Notes under the pieces: generated by a model
Told to the model about the DNA's origin: nothing
Seen by the model: the letters and a program-made list of their open reading frames with translations, nothing else
Database searches by the model: none
Shown: positions 8,460 through 16,631 of the stretch, piece by piece
Numbering within the stretch: the stretch's first letter is position 1
Layout of the letters: each line of letters begins with the position of its first letter
From: CAZZIZ01 sp964654535
GTDB taxonomy: Bacteria; Bacteroidota; Bacteroidia; Chitinophagales; UBA2359
Assembly (NCBI GenBank): GCA_964654535.1
Contig: CAZZIZ010000055.1
Location: 1-17,826, forward strand
Length of the DNA stretch: 17,826 nt
Direction: 5' to 3'
Position numbers and translations under genes: made by a program

Positions 8460-9575
8460 ATGAAGTTTACGGTATCTTCTCATCAGTTTTTAAAGGATTT
8501 GCAGGCAATCAGTGGCTCAGTGGGCACGGGAGCGGTTCTACCAATATTGGAGAACTTTCTATTCAAACTGAAGGGTAATAAGTTGATAGTTAAGGCAAGT
8601 GATTTGGAAACAACAATGACCTCAGAAATTCAGGTTGATGGCTCTGAAGATGGTACCATAGCGATCCCAGCGAAAATATTAACGGATACCCTAAAGGCGC
8701 TTCCAGATCAGCCGCTAAGCCTAAGCACTGATAAAAACCTTCAGGTTAAGATCAATGCTAAAAATGGTAACTATAAACTAACCGGTGAGAATGGAGACGA
8801 TTTTCCAGTGGAGCCGGAAGCAAGCAATGTTGCTGAGGTGAGCATCCCAGGAGCCATGTTGGCGGATGCGATAAACAAATCATTGTTTGCTGTAAGTGCT
8901 GATACTATGCGACCAGCGATGACCGGAGTCTTTGTTGAAATTGAAAAGGGTGGAACCACCTTTGTTGCTACTGACGCACACAAACTTGTTCGCTACAATA
9001 ATAAATCTGTAAAAAACGATACCCGTGGATCTTTCATTGTTCCAAAAAGAGCAATGGGTCTTTTAAAAGGAGCAATCGATGAGTCGAGCGATGTAATCAT
9101 TCGTTACAATGATGCCTCTGCGTTTTTCGAAGTGGGAGAAAATATTCAATTGGTTTGTAGATTGATTGACTCCAAGTTTCCTGACTATAATAAGGCGATA
9201 CCTAAGGGTAACGACAACATTCTTACTATTAACAGAAACGATCTACACAACGCATTACGTCGTATCTCTTTGTTCTCAAGTAAAACAACAAATCAGGTTG
9301 TTTTTAAACTCAACAAAAACAAATTGAAGTTGAGTGCTAAAGACCTGGACTACTCAAACGAAGCAGCGGAAGACTTGACATGTCAGTACGACGGAGACGC
9401 TATGGAAATAGCGTTCAACGCGAAGTTTGTTCTTGAAATACTTAACGCTTTAGAAGACGAAGAAGTCGAGTTCCAGTTAGCAAATGCAAGTCGTGCAGGT
9501 TTAATAGAGCCGGCTGAAAAAGAGAAGAACGTTGACGTTACCATGCTGGTAATGCCAATAATGTTAAACTCTTAG
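8460..9575 (+). CDS. dnaN: DNA polymerase III beta subunit (sliding clamp)
   Basis: This is the ring-shaped homodimeric clamp that tethers DNA polymerase III and many repair proteins to DNA. The protein is 371 residues, close to the usual 366-380, and spans the three repeated clamp domains. Family hallmarks include the N-terminal MKFTVSSHQFLKDLQAISG, the SADTMRPAMTGVF segment with TDAHKLVRY in the middle domain, LIDSKFPDYNKAIP, and the C-terminal hydrophobic segment MLVMPIML that helps form the partner-binding pocket. The ATG at 8460 is preceded by an A/T-rich leader with no Shine-Dalgarno sequence. It is divergent from the M1 operon across 91 bases and convergent with the DUF4837 gene, whose stop codon overlaps its own. 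dnaA and recF are not adjacent, which I recall as common in Bacteroidota. Confidence 0.97.
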   Translation: MKFTVSSHQFLKDLQAISGSVGTGAVLPILENFLFKLKGNKLIVKASDLETTMTSEIQVDGSEDGTIAIPAKILTDTLKALPDQPLSLSTDKNLQVKINAKNGNYKLTGENGDDFPVEPEASNVAEVSIPGAMLADAINKSLFAVSADTMRPAMTGVFVEIEKGGTTFVATDAHKLVRYNNKSVKNDTRGSFIVPKRAMGLLKGAIDESSDVIIRYNDASAFFEVGENIQLVCRLIDSKFPDYNKAIPKGNDNILTINRNDLHNALRRISLFSSKTTNQVVFKLNKNKLKLSAKDLDYSNEAAEDLTCQYDGDAMEIAFNAKFVLEILNALEDEEVEFQLANASRAGLIEPAEKEKNVDVTMLVMPIMLNS

Positions 9576-10636
9576 GGGTTTAGCTTAACCGTCGGTAGAA
9601 AAACCTCCATGCGCCGTATGTACCGTCTTTTCTTGAATTGCGGCGCATAGGCAAACATATCTAACATTACATAGCGATCGTTTGCCTCATCTTTTATGCA
9701 GTAGTTTATAAACGGACCGCCCATAAAATCGTTCTGCATTTTCCAAAGCCCGCGCGATTCTATGGCGTTCATGCCATCTATTTTGATTCGCTTTTGTTGC
9801 ACGCCCACTATTGTATCTGTAACCATAAATGCATCTGCATTATCGGTAGAAACCATTTTCCCTAGCGTATTGCGCAAGCCAATGGGAAGTTCTCCAGAGA
9901 ACTTTCCTGCAGATGAAATGGGTACAGATTGAATCATAACATTTTCTATCGCCCCTTCTAAATCTTGTCTAAACCAGGCAACGTCATCTTCCATTATCAC
10001 CTCGCGAAATGTTCTTGGTATGTCTAAGGCAATCCCAAGATTTTCTTTTAAGCCGCTCGTAAATTCCAAACTAGCACCTGCGGCCAAAATGTTTTTTAAA
10101 GCCTTGGAGTTTTCTGTCTTTTGAACTGCACGCACCAACTTTTTAGTGTCGCCTTCTAAATATTCAATCAACTCGGCTTTTGTTTCTCCATAAAGAAAGA
10201 TAACCTGCTGTGGTTCTGCCCACAGGTCTTTAAGCACGAAATAGTTTTTGCCATCTAAGTTGTTAGTCTCACCTACCCGGTCTTTGTATGAAACAATAAA
10301 GTCGCGTAATTCACTTGGCTCATCAAGAGGAGCAGTAAAAACAATGGTGCTTGCTTTTTGAAACAGCTTGCCCATCACTTGGTAAGGGATGTAATTCACA
10401 TCAAAGTAGGGCTCCGATTGCGGAAGTCCGGGATAATCTTGTCGCAACACTTTTTTTAGCGCAATCCCCAAATCGCCCTTCCAATACTTGTCCTTACTTA
10501 TCACCATGATTTCGTCAATTCTACCAGTTGCTGCAGGTTTAATATCATTTTGATATTCCGAGCAGGCAGAAAAGGCGAGAATGAGCAAACCGCCAACAAG
10601 GAGAAAAAGAGGGCTTAATCGATTTTTTTGGAGCAT
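9572..10636 (-). CDS. DUF4837 family lipoprotein
   Basis: This is a 354-residue predicted lipoprotein of unknown function, of a type known from Bacteroidota. The signal peptide ends in a lipobox with the acylated cysteine at residue 25 (LAFSAC). Family features are ATGRIDEIMVISKDKYWKG soon after the anchor, LPQSEPYFDV, the central IPRTFREVIMEDDVAWFRQD, and near the end RGLWKMQNDFMGGPF and YAPQFKKRRYIRRMEVFL. The frame is open to an ATG at 10690. I chose the ATG at 10636 because it puts the charged N-region and hydrophobic core of a lipoprotein signal directly at the start. A -7 promoter match also lies between the two candidate starts. Its stop codon overlaps that of dnaN by 4 bases, with no terminator between them. 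Confidence 0.9.
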   Translation of the reverse strand: MLQKNRLSPLFLLVGGLLILAFSACSEYQNDIKPAATGRIDEIMVISKDKYWKGDLGIALKKVLRQDYPGLPQSEPYFDVNYIPYQVMGKLFQKASTIVFTAPLDEPSELRDFIVSYKDRVGETNNLDGKNYFVLKDLWAEPQQVIFLYGETKAELIEYLEGDTKKLVRAVQKTENSKALKNILAAGASLEFTSGLKENLGIALDIPRTFREVIMEDDVAWFRQDLEGAIENVMIQSVPISSAGKFSGELPIGLRNTLGKMVSTDNADAFMVTDTIVGVQQKRIKIDGMNAIESRGLWKMQNDFMGGPFINYCIKDEANDRYVMLDMFAYAPQFKKRRYIRRMEVFLPTVKLNP

Positions 10637-10665
10637 AAAATTGGCTTGTGGGTTCGAGCTGGTTA

Positions 10666-10673
10666 CAAATCTA
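10666..10673 (-). promoter_or_regulatory. Putative -7 promoter element for the DUF4837 lipoprotein gene
   Basis: On the minus strand this reads TAGATTTG, an exact match to the Bacteroidota TAnnTTTG consensus, 29 bases before the chosen ATG at 10636. A TTG lies upstream but only 14 bases away, shorter than the usual 17-23. Because the element falls inside the longer frame that starts at 10690, it favours the shorter start. Confidence 0.4.
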
Positions 10674-10776
10674 ACGCTGTATAGACTCAATATATTAATA
10701 CAGCCGACAATTTAATCTCCTATCAGTGTAAAAGAGGCATCAAATTTGTACGACAAGAAGTGCCGAAGGTCATAAA

Positions 10777-12378
10777 ATGAAGGAAAAAGCCCCAAAATCA
10801 CTCCTTGTGCTATGCATAATGCTGTGTGGTATGCAAATGCATGCCCAGTGTGACTTTAGCATACCCCTTCAGCAGCAATTCCCCTGTTTGTTTGACGGAA
10901 ACACCTATGATTTCAGCACTCTTGTAAGTCCTCCTGGCGGAACCTTCAGTGGACCCGGAATTAGTGACGACGGCATCTTTACCCCGCTCGCTGCGATTCA
11001 AGGCGCAGGTTCTAGTTCAACCACAGAAACCCTCACTTTCACTTATGAAGTAGATGTTGCAGGATCGCCATGCAGCGCCTCGGCAACTGTTCAGTTGGGA
11101 ATTCCAATTGTTTCAACGATTGAACCTATTCCAAGAATTTATTGTCTAGATGACCCTCAGGTGCCATTGGTCGGAAGCCCCGGAATGGGAACCCCTAATG
11201 CTGCCTTTACAATTGACGGCGTTCCTCCCTTTGGCAATGATGAATTCTTCCCTTCCTTTTATATGGAAGGTGAACACGAGATAATATTCAACTTCTTGGA
11301 CTTTTCAATCGGTTGTTTCTCGCGAGATACCGTTGTTGTAGAAGTTTTTAATGAAAGCGAATTGAATGATATGACTCAAATTAGTCAAGACCCAATTCCA
11401 AACACACTTTGTTTAGACTCTTCTCCTGTAATGCTGAATCCATTTCCGGTTGATGGTGTATTGTCGGGCGATGGAATTGTCGGCAACACTTTCGATCCAG
11501 CAGTAGCCGGACTGGGATCACACACAATATTTTTTGAATTTACAACACCCCTCGGAGCCTGTTCAACAATAGATTCTACCACAATAGAAGTGGGAGAGCT
11601 AGTGGCGGGTTTTGCAATTGACGCCAGCGCGTGTGCAGGAGAGGTCGACACCATTTTTTACGCAGGAACACCGCAAGATGGAAGCCTTAACATCAGCTGG
11701 GATATAATGGGCGCAAGTATTGAAAGCAATATTGGCGACACCATTCTTCACGTTCTCGCAGAGGACATTGGCACCTACGATGTCACCTTAAACGTTGATG
11801 GTGCACTTGCTTGTCTTGCGGCAAGCTCAAGTGATCAAGTCGATAAAGTAGGCTTGGTAACGGTAGAGACTATCGAAGATCAAATCATTGGTCTAGATCA
11901 AGATGACCTATTGCTTGTTACCTCCGCGGAAAGCAACGATGGTTCAGCCATTACTTTCGCGTGGTCGCCGGTGGACAACCTCAGTTGTTCTGATTGCCAA
12001 GAGCCAACGCTAACGCCAGTTGGAGACGAAACCTATACCGTTGTTGGGACAGACGCCAACGGATGCACAGCCAGCGATGAATTAAACATTTCACTGTCAT
12101 TTACGAAAGATGTATTTGTTCCAAACGCATTTACGCCAAACGGCGATGGTAGAAACGATCAGTTTTTCGTCTTCGGACAGGGTATAGTTGATATGACCTT
12201 ACAAATACACGACCGCTGGGGTTCGTTGGTTTTTGAAACCAACGACACTTCAATTGGTTGGGATGGCACGCACGCTGGAGAGCAGCTCAATAGCGCAGTG
12301 TTTTATTATTACCTCAACACCACTTTTGTCGACGGTGACGTGCGACAAAAAACAGGTGACATAACCTTAATCCGATGA
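10777..12378 (+). CDS. T9SS-exported surface protein with gliding motility-associated C-terminal domain
   Basis: This is a 533-residue secreted protein, likely displayed on the cell surface. The signal peptide is residues 1-23 (ending MHAQ). The body holds repeated Ig/PKD-like beta domains, with related phrases such as GGTFSGPGISDDGIFTP and GVLSGDGIVGNTFDPAVAG, each with cysteines (IYCLDD, NTLCLDS). A PKD-like unit with LSCSDCQ and DANGCTASDE follows at about 360-440. Residues about 442-533 are the gliding motility-associated (type B) C-terminal domain, with VFVPNAFTPNGDGRND, LQIHDRWGSLVFE, GWDGT and the terminal GDITLIR, which directs export through the type IX system. A near -7 match (CAAATTTG, 10741-10748) precedes it. 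Its stop overlaps the start of the PorP/SprF gene. It is adhesin-like; the ligand is unknown. It is short compared with many proteins of this kind. Confidence 0.9.
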   Translation: MKEKAPKSLLVLCIMLCGMQMHAQCDFSIPLQQQFPCLFDGNTYDFSTLVSPPGGTFSGPGISDDGIFTPLAAIQGAGSSSTTETLTFTYEVDVAGSPCSASATVQLGIPIVSTIEPIPRIYCLDDPQVPLVGSPGMGTPNAAFTIDGVPPFGNDEFFPSFYMEGEHEIIFNFLDFSIGCFSRDTVVVEVFNESELNDMTQISQDPIPNTLCLDSSPVMLNPFPVDGVLSGDGIVGNTFDPAVAGLGSHTIFFEFTTPLGACSTIDSTTIEVGELVAGFAIDASACAGEVDTIFYAGTPQDGSLNISWDIMGASIESNIGDTILHVLAEDIGTYDVTLNVDGALACLAASSSDQVDKVGLVTVETIEDQIIGLDQDDLLLVTSAESNDGSAITFAWSPVDNLSCSDCQEPTLTPVGDETYTVVGTDANGCTASDELNISLSFTKDVFVPNAFTPNGDGRNDQFFVFGQGIVDMTLQIHDRWGSLVFETNDTSIGWDGTHAGEQLNSAVFYYYLNTTFVDGDVRQKTGDITLIR

Positions 12379-13427
12379 TGAAACGAAGTATAACACACAT
12401 TGTTGGAATACTCTGTTTACTGTTCGCCTTTGAACTAAATGCACAAGACGTACACTTTAGCCAAACTCACGCCACGCCTTTGTTTAACAATCCAGCAATG
12501 GCAGGTTTAATAAACGGCGATGTTCGCGTCGCAAGCATTTACAGAAACTTTACCGTGGGCCAGGGTTCTGGTTACCAAACAGCAATTGGCAGCGTCGACG
12601 CCAAATTGTTTAAGGCAATCGGCAACGACGACTGGATAAGTGGCGGGTTGATGGTTTACCACGATCAAGCGGGCGCACTAAACTTTAGCACCAACAGTTT
12701 TGACCTAGCTGTTGCCTATAATGCGGGACTAGGAAACGGACACTTCCTATCACTAGGAATACAGGGTGGAATGCAACAAAGAGCACTTGACCTAAGCGAA
12801 GCACAATTTGGAAACCAATACAATGGCGTCGGTTTTGATTCGGGTATCGCTTCCAATGAAACACTCGTTAACACCCAATACTGGAGCCCGAAAGCAGCCG
12901 CAGGCCTTATGTACTATTATCTGCGAGGTAGGCGTACATACCTTTATGCCGGAGCATCTGCCTTTCACATAAATGAAGCCACGGGTACATTTACAGGGGT
13001 GATCGAAGAGGCACAAAGAATGAAACTTCAGTTTACCACCGGAGGAAGTTTACCAATTGGCGACCAGCTAGATTTGGTACCATCATTATACACAGCGTAT
13101 CAAGATATTTATTCTCAGATCAATATTGGTACTTCGGTTCGATACATCATGTCTGAGGGTGGAAGCGAAAGCGCCCTGAGCTTTGGTCCATACGTTCGCG
13201 TGAGCGACTTCACGAACAGTGCAAGATTAGAGGCGCTAATTTTCGCGGCGCGTGTTGAATGGCAAGACCTTACTATTGGAATGAGCTACGACTATACTAC
13301 CACCGCGCAGCAAGGCCCAAACAATGCTGGCGCCTTTGAGCTGTCCGTCGTCTACGAACTAAACACTGGTAGAATTGGTGGAAGTAACCGAGGACGTGGA
13401 GGTAATACGAACTGCCCACGGTTTTAA
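12375..13427 (+). CDS. PorP/SprF family type IX secretion system membrane protein
   Basis: This is a 350-residue outer membrane beta-barrel protein of the PorP/SprF family. Such proteins are needed for export or surface attachment of partner proteins carrying type B C-terminal domains. The signal peptide is about residues 1-24 (ending ELNAQ), followed by the family signature DVHFSQTHATPLFNNPAMAG. Alternating strands fill the rest, and the C-terminus ends NTNCPRF, the CPRF-type end usual for the family. The start ATG at 12375 overlaps the previous stop as ATGA, so translation is probably coupled; the next codon is also ATG, an equally possible start. The partner is very likely the preceding CTD protein. 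Copies of this gene pair are often numerous in Bacteroidota, so it need not be the core PorP of the secretion machine. Confidence 0.93.
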   Translation: MMKRSITHIVGILCLLFAFELNAQDVHFSQTHATPLFNNPAMAGLINGDVRVASIYRNFTVGQGSGYQTAIGSVDAKLFKAIGNDDWISGGLMVYHDQAGALNFSTNSFDLAVAYNAGLGNGHFLSLGIQGGMQQRALDLSEAQFGNQYNGVGFDSGIASNETLVNTQYWSPKAAAGLMYYYLRGRRTYLYAGASAFHINEATGTFTGVIEEAQRMKLQFTTGGSLPIGDQLDLVPSLYTAYQDIYSQINIGTSVRYIMSEGGSESALSFGPYVRVSDFTNSARLEALIFAARVEWQDLTIGMSYDYTTTAQQGPNNAGAFELSVVYELNTGRIGGSNRGRGGNTNCPRF

Positions 13428-13444
13428 AAAACAAATCATGTTTT

Positions 13445-13642
13445 GGGCGTGCCCCACTCACTTATTGGATGGTGTCTCCACCAACCAATGGCGTTCGGGG
13501 TCGGGCTTATCCAGTACTCCGCGTTCGCTCCGGTCTCCGTCTTTTTTCGGCAAAGCAAATACTTCTACCGCAAGCGGTAAGTACTAGCTGCCTCTAAAAA
13601 GGAGACTACTCCCCTTGGTCGTATACTTCCTATCCCTCACGC
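13445..13642 (+). repeat. Structured intergenic repeat element, copy B
   Basis: This is the second copy of the element at 3-206, here on the plus strand. It opens with GGGCGTGCCCC (13445-13455) and closes with TATCCCTCACGC (13631-13642); GCGTG (13447-13451) can pair with CACGC (13638-13642). CCCC (13452-13455) pairs with GGGG (13497-13500) around an inner stem, 13464-13474 with 13479-13489. The linker GGGGTCGGGCTTATCC follows. A long-range pairing joins GTCTCC (13533-13538) with GGAGAC (13601-13606) and the T-run 13542-13547 with the A-run 13596-13600, enclosing the hairpin 13560-13583. It lies 17 bases after the PorP/SprF stop. Copy and orientation are clear; whether it is a mobile repeat or an RNA is not. 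Confidence 0.8.
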
Positions 13643-13771
13643 GTTTTTTCCTGCCAAACCACCAAGTTCTAGTCACCCGTATAAAGCCAAAGGACTAAAT
13701 TTTGTTAAATTCGGAACCCCTTTCAGTCTTAATCTTTATGTTTAAATCTAGTCTAAAACACAAAGCTCAAT
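13643..13771 (+). other. Non-coding leader region of the M16 operon
   Basis: Together with element B this makes a 344-base stretch without a gene. This part is A/T-rich with no credible open frame, RNA gene or terminator. It must hold the promoter for the M16 pair, since the preceding gene ends before the repeat. The best candidate is TATGTTTA at 13737-13744 (7 of 8 against TAnnTTTG), without a well-spaced TTG. Confidence 0.4.
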
Positions 13772-15160
13772 ATGAAACAAATACTTTTAACCGTTCTAGC
13801 CCTCTTCAGTACTGCGGTTTTTGCTGGCGACGACGATCTGCCCGAAAATTTCTACTTAACCAAACTCGACAATGGTTTGGAAATTCTCGTTATTGAGGAT
13901 TCAACGGTTCCGCTGGTAACATTGGAGTTAACCGTCCGTAACGGCGCCTACACCGAAAGTCCAGAATACGACGGACTGTCTCACTTGTACGAGCATATGT
14001 TTTTCAAGGCAAACAAAGACTATCCCAGCCAGGAAGACTTTATGAATCGCGTTAATGAATTGGGAGTCGTCTTCAACGGAACCACTTCTAACGAGCGTGT
14101 GAATTATTACATCACACTCGGTAATCACAATATGCAAAACGGCCTAGAGTTTTTGAATAGTGCCATGCGCTATCCAATGTTCTTAGAAGAAGAAATGAAA
14201 AAAGAAAATGTAGTAGTCGATGCTGAGTTTGAGCGAAACGAATCCAACCCATTCTTCTTTTTGCGCGATGAAATAGCCCATCAATTGTACGGCGACTTGT
14301 ACAGCCGTAAAAACACAATTGGAGATCACGATATAATTCGCTCGGCTACACCGGAGAAAATGAAAATTATTCAGGAGAAATATTATTTCCCGAACAACAC
14401 TTTGTTGGCTGTTGCCGGCGATGTTAATCGCAACGAAGTAGTTCGTATGGCGAAAAATATTTTTGGCGATTGGGAGTCATCAGACTTTGATGCTTTTGAA
14501 AAATGGCCGGTGCCAGAGTTTGAGGCAGTTACTGCAGACAAAACTGTGGTAGTGGAAAACGCGAACCAGAGAGTGCCAATTTTTATGCGCACCTGGAATG
14601 GACCAGATACGCGAAATGATGTGAAGGCTACGTATGCTGCGGATATTTTTTCAACCATACTGGCCTCAAAAACCTCCACCTTTTATAAAGAGATGGTTGA
14701 GTCAGGTTTGGCTTTTCAAGTACAGGAATGGTACTCAACTTGCAAGTACGCTGGTCCGATAAACGCACTGTTGGTTCCGAATCCGGAGAAGATAGAAGAG
14801 GCTTATGAGAAATTCAATGAGCAAATTGAACGATTCGCAGACGATGATTATTTCACCGACGAGCAATTAGAAAACGCGAAAAGAACTATGGCCATTAATG
14901 ATGCCTACAGTCAAGAGAAAACATCGGACTTCGTACACACCGTTACCTATTGGTGGGCATCTGCGGACATACCATATTACACGAACTACGTAGAAAATCT
15001 AAATGCGGTAACGCGCGAGGACATTAAGCGATACGTCGAAACTTATATCAAGGGTAAGAACAGCGTGACTGGACTTTTAATAACCCCTGAGATGAGAGCT
15101 GCGCTTAACACAGATTCCTTTTTTAAACCAAACTCTAAAAACGCAGGCGATGAACACTAG
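13772..15160 (+). CDS. M16 family zinc peptidase, catalytic subunit
   Basis: This is a 462-residue exported inverzincin peptidase, probably degrading peptides in the periplasm. The signal peptide is residues 1-18 (ending TAVFA). The zinc motif HxxEH is present as HLYEH at 71-75 within YDGLSHLYEHMFF. The third ligand is E152, at the classical spacing, in VVVDAEFERNES, with E145 seven residues earlier, as in the family. The C-terminal half has M16 fold features such as NTLLAVAGDV. At the place where many M16B partner subunits carry an R...GLAY substrate-binding pair, it has SGLAF (311-315), so the R/Y pair is missing. The next gene overlaps it by 11 bases and has the opposite pattern, suggesting a two-subunit enzyme. 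Start chosen at the signal peptide; the leader is A-rich with no Shine-Dalgarno sequence. Confidence 0.93.
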   Translation: MKQILLTVLALFSTAVFAGDDDLPENFYLTKLDNGLEILVIEDSTVPLVTLELTVRNGAYTESPEYDGLSHLYEHMFFKANKDYPSQEDFMNRVNELGVVFNGTTSNERVNYYITLGNHNMQNGLEFLNSAMRYPMFLEEEMKKENVVVDAEFERNESNPFFFLRDEIAHQLYGDLYSRKNTIGDHDIIRSATPEKMKIIQEKYYFPNNTLLAVAGDVNRNEVVRMAKNIFGDWESSDFDAFEKWPVPEFEAVTADKTVVVENANQRVPIFMRTWNGPDTRNDVKATYAADIFSTILASKTSTFYKEMVESGLAFQVQEWYSTCKYAGPINALLVPNPEKIEEAYEKFNEQIERFADDDYFTDEQLENAKRTMAINDAYSQEKTSDFVHTVTYWWASADIPYYTNYVENLNAVTREDIKRYVETYIKGKNSVTGLLITPEMRAALNTDSFFKPNSKNAGDEH

Positions 15161-16586
15161 TATAAATTTTAAAAATTGGGCGCTTGCATTGTTTGCAATC
15201 TTTTTGGTAGCGCCGATGCAGGCTCAGGATATCGAAGAGTTTAGCGTGAACGGAATGAAGGTTTTGTTGAAACCGTCTAAGAAACAAGTTGTTTCGGCAA
15301 AAATATTTTTTAAAGGCGGCACCGAGAATTACGGCCCCGGTTTTCAGGGAATCGAGTTGCTCACCTTGCGTATGTTGGCTGAGGCGAGCTCTACAAACAT
15401 GACCAAAGATGAGTTCAACAGTGCTCTAGAAAGCACAGGTACTTCTATCTCTGGAACGGCAGGCTACGACTACGGCACACTTTCTTTGACTTGCTTAACA
15501 GATTACTGGAACGACGCTTGGCGCGTATTTTCAGATGTAACCTGCAACCCTAGCTGGGATGAAGCGGAGTTTCAAAAAATAAAAGCACAAATGGGTGTTG
15601 CTGCAGAACAAGCAGCGTCGGACCCAGACACGCACTTGCGTAATACGGCTATGCAAAACACTTTTGGTGATGGTCCTTATTCTCGCATTCCAGAAGGTAC
15701 GGTAGAAAGCATTGCGAGCTTGGAGATGAATAATATCCAAGACTATATGAAGCAAATCGGAAAAACCGATAAGGCTTTCTTGGTTGTAGTTGGAAACGTC
15801 GACAAAGACGATCTTATGAAAAAGGTGGAGCAACTTACTTGTATTAAGCAATTGCCATCGAAGCCGAGCCCGATGATGAAGGGAAAAGACTCTAAGATTT
15901 CTGAGAATGCTTACGGTGAAGAGAATCGCGAAATTGCGACTAACTACATTCGTGGTTTGATGGGTGCGCCTGCAATTGGCGGAAAGGAAGAGTCTGCAAT
16001 GCGTGTTGCAATGTCCATAATGGGAGATAAAATGTTTGAAGAAGTAAGAACCAAGAGAAATCTGTCTTACGCTCCAGCAGCGTTTTTCCCATCGGGCGTT
16101 TTGAAACATGCTTACACCGCTATGTATGTATCTACGACCAAGCCCAATGAAACCATTACGGTTATGACCGATGAGTTCAAGAGAATTCGTCAAGAGGGCT
16201 TTGATCCGCAAGATCTCATAAACAAAAAAGGAGAGTTTATGACGCAGTTCTTTATGGGTAACGAAACTAATAGCAGCCAGGCGGAAGCTATTGGCCGATA
16301 TGAAAACGTGACTTCTTATAAACGTATGGATACTTTTATCGATGAGGTTAACTCTCTAACCGTAGAGGATTTGAATGCGGTGTTCCGTAAGTATGCTACG
16401 AATGTGAATTGGACTTATTTGGGTGATACTTCTATTGTAGACAAGGATGTGTTTCTCGCTCCACTTGTAACTGTTGATGAAAAGGCTAACAACGTAATGG
16501 AGGCCGCGAAGGAAAGTATGGAGAAGGGAAAGAAGAAACGTAAACGCAAGAAGAAAAAGAAGCAAAAAAAACTAATTGGCTTTTAA
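15150..16586 (+). CDS. M16 family peptidase-like subunit lacking the zinc motif, with lysine-rich tail
   Basis: This is a 478-residue exported protein of the M16 family. The signal peptide is about residues 1-26 (ending APMQAQ). The zinc motif is absent: the place of HxxEH is occupied by ELLTL in FQGIELLTLRMLAEAS (69-73), so it should not be catalytic alone. It keeps the family R/Y pair, R300 and Y307 in VRTKRNLSYAP, which binds substrate in two-subunit M16B enzymes. This and the 11-base overlap with the zinc-bearing gene suggest a heterodimer made by coupled translation. The last 21 residues are almost all basic (EKGKKKRKRKKKKKQKK, then LIGF), encoded by an A-rich tract, and are not part of the usual fold. 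A terminator follows 12 bases after the stop. Confidence 0.92.
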   Translation: MNTSINFKNWALALFAIFLVAPMQAQDIEEFSVNGMKVLLKPSKKQVVSAKIFFKGGTENYGPGFQGIELLTLRMLAEASSTNMTKDEFNSALESTGTSISGTAGYDYGTLSLTCLTDYWNDAWRVFSDVTCNPSWDEAEFQKIKAQMGVAAEQAASDPDTHLRNTAMQNTFGDGPYSRIPEGTVESIASLEMNNIQDYMKQIGKTDKAFLVVVGNVDKDDLMKKVEQLTCIKQLPSKPSPMMKGKDSKISENAYGEENREIATNYIRGLMGAPAIGGKEESAMRVAMSIMGDKMFEEVRTKRNLSYAPAAFFPSGVLKHAYTAMYVSTTKPNETITVMTDEFKRIRQEGFDPQDLINKKGEFMTQFFMGNETNSSQAEAIGRYENVTSYKRMDTFIDEVNSLTVEDLNAVFRKYATNVNWTYLGDTSIVDKDVFLAPLVTVDEKANNVMEAAKESMEKGKKKRKRKKKKKQKKLIGF

Positions 16587-16597
16587 GATAAATTTGG

Positions 16598-16628
16598 AAC
16601 CTCTGTCTTCGGACAGGGGTTTTTATTT
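16598..16628 (+). terminator. Intrinsic terminator with UUCG tetraloop after the M16 pair
   Basis: The 9-bp stem ACCTCTGTC (16599-16607) pairs with GACAGGGGT (16612-16620), with one G-U pair, around a TTCG loop closed by C-G, followed by the T-rich tract TTTTTATTT (16620-16628). It ends only 3 bases before the ATG of the next gene, so it could also act as a leader attenuator for that gene. Confidence 0.85.
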
Positions 16629-16631
16629 AAA

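Noticed and set aside
10741..10748. CAAATTTG as promoter of the CTD/PorP operon
   Set aside because: Seven of eight consensus bases at a plausible distance from the ATG, but no upstream TTG; too weak to list as a feature.
13375..13587. 70-codon frame starting in the PorP/SprF gene and running into element B
   Set aside because: It starts out of frame within a real gene and crosses a structured repeat; no family resemblance.
15531..16211. 226-codon open frame on the minus strand inside the second M16 gene
   Set aside because: Antisense to a well-supported peptidase subunit; Arg/His/Leu-rich with no motif or signal, so a shadow frame.
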